The notes under the pieces: generated by a model
The model's database searches: none
What the model was told of the DNA's origin: nothing
The model's input: only the letters and a program-made list of their open reading frames with translations
Assembly: GCA_030620655.1 (NCBI GenBank)
Contig: JAUXEH010000032.1
Coordinates: 1-14,678, forward strand
DNA: 14,678 bases
Direction of reading: 5' to 3'
From: Candidatus Aminicenantota bacterium
Lineage (GTDB): Bacteria; Acidobacteriota; Aminicenantia; Aminicenantales; Aminicenantaceae
In this document: positions 14,321 through 14,678 of the stretch, in pieces
Position numbering within the stretch: position 1 is the first letter of the stretch
Layout: the number at the start of each line of letters is the position of its first letter
Position numbers and translations under genes: made by a program

Positions 14321-14449
14321 ATGGACAAGCCACAGAAAATCACGGTTTACGGGGCCCACTGGTGCCCGGACTGCCGGCGCAGCAAGCAATTCCTGGGAGA
14401 GGGGGCGGCTGTGGCCTTGATGATCCGGGAATATTCGAAAGCCCATTAG
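14321..14449 (+). pseudogene. Glutaredoxin-like gene remnant fused to a probable thioredoxin reductase tail
   Basis: The frame encodes 42 residues. The first 27 (ITVYGAHWCPDCRRSKQFLGE included) match the start of a glutaredoxin/mycoredoxin-like protein, with the active-site CPDC at residues 15-18. Such proteins are about 75-85 residues long, but here the fold is cut after the first helix. The rest, GAAVALMIREYSKAH, does not continue glutaredoxin. It resembles the last helix of thioredoxin-disulfide reductases, where a GEGA motif precedes a helix ending in EYL. Genes for these two proteins are often adjacent in other bacteria. An in-frame deletion from inside the first gene to the end of the second would give exactly this product. 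There is no clear ribosome binding site. The stop lies 12 bases before the fucosidase start. Confidence 0.6.
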
Positions 14450-14461
14450 CGAGGTGGGAGC

Positions 14462-14678
14462 ATGAGGAAGATATCCATCTATCTGGGAATGACGGCTCTG
14501 ATCGTTTTAGGGATCATCCTGATTCAGTGCAGGAAGGCCGAGCCGCCCTTTCAGCCCACCTGGGAGTCGCTGAGGGCACACACGACACCCCAGTGGTTCA
14601 AAGAGGCCAAATTCGGCATATACACCCACTGGGGAGTATATGCGGTCCCGGCGTATCGGAACGAGTGGTATCCCCGGA
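14462..14678 (+). CDS. Alpha-L-fucosidase, family GH29, N-terminal fragment (runs off the right edge)
   Basis: The visible 72 codons begin with a short basic n-region and a hydrophobic segment (YLGMTALIVLGIILIQC), so the enzyme is exported or membrane-anchored; Cys23 may be lipidated although Gln at the -1 position is atypical. Then come W-E-S-L, PQWFKEAKFGIYTHWGVYAV and PAYRNEWYPR. The F-G-I-x-x-H-W-G block and the E-W-Y motif are hallmarks of the GH29 barrel's first strand, whose histidine contacts fucose. The catalytic nucleophile lies beyond the window. GAGG stands seven bases before the ATG. GH29 enzymes release alpha-L-fucose with retention. It lies on the same strand as the MFS transporter, 381 bp downstream. 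Confidence 0.88.
   Translation, partial: MRKISIYLGMTALIVLGIILIQCRKAEPPFQPTWESLRAHTTPQWFKEAKFGIYTHWGVYAVPAYRNEWYPR

Overview
The window looks like a chromosomal piece of a Gram-negative-type, GC-rich bacterium that lives by glycan and peptide degradation. The best guess is the Acidobacteriota/Candidatus Aminicenantes neighbourhood. That guess is inference, resting on the style of a secreted protein fragment at the left edge, strong Shine-Dalgarno sites, Tat/lipoprotein-type exported enzymes and the absence of SusC/SusD genes. No rRNA, tRNA, CRISPR array or intact insertion sequence was seen.

Layout. At 1-122 (minus) is the 5' end of an exported protein that runs off the window. A regulatory gap with a 17-bp perfect palindrome follows. 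At 396-1778 (plus) is an M24B Xaa-Pro aminopeptidase. Its last bases overlap, tail to tail, the end of a long minus-strand gene series. In transcription order this series is: an SGLT-type sodium/solute symporter (12338 to 10713), a 295-bp AT-rich gap, an iron-dependent alcohol dehydrogenase of the lactaldehyde-reductase group (10417 to 9230), an exported LamG protein with a large unassigned C-terminal region (9163 to 7064), a zinc medium-chain dehydrogenase (7024 to 5999), a Tat-type lipoprotein sulfatase (5960 to 4560) and a GH78 alpha-L-rhamnosidase (4560 to 1765). The last five are spaced 66, 39, 38 and -1 nt apart and are almost certainly one operon. Diverging from the symporter is an MFS transporter (12551-14080, plus). 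After it come a 381-bp degenerate stretch, a 42-codon remnant that joins the start of a glutaredoxin to what looks like the tail of a thioredoxin reductase, and the first 72 codons of a GH29 alpha-L-fucosidase cut off by the right edge.

How it fits together. GH78, GH29 and a sulfatase point to a glycan with terminal 6-deoxy-L-sugars (L-rhamnose and/or L-fucose) and sulfate esters. The symporter and the MFS protein would import the released sugars. The iron-dependent dehydrogenase could reduce L-lactaldehyde, the aldolase product of both rhamnose and fucose breakdown, and the zinc dehydrogenase could oxidise a sugar or sugar acid. The LamG protein is encoded between the dehydrogenases and the sulfatase, is exported, and has an unassigned roughly 400-residue region. 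It is the best candidate for something undescribed: a new lyase, hydrolase or glycan-binding family. The divergent promoter region between the transporters has two matching extended -10 elements and an inverted repeat, suggesting shared control.
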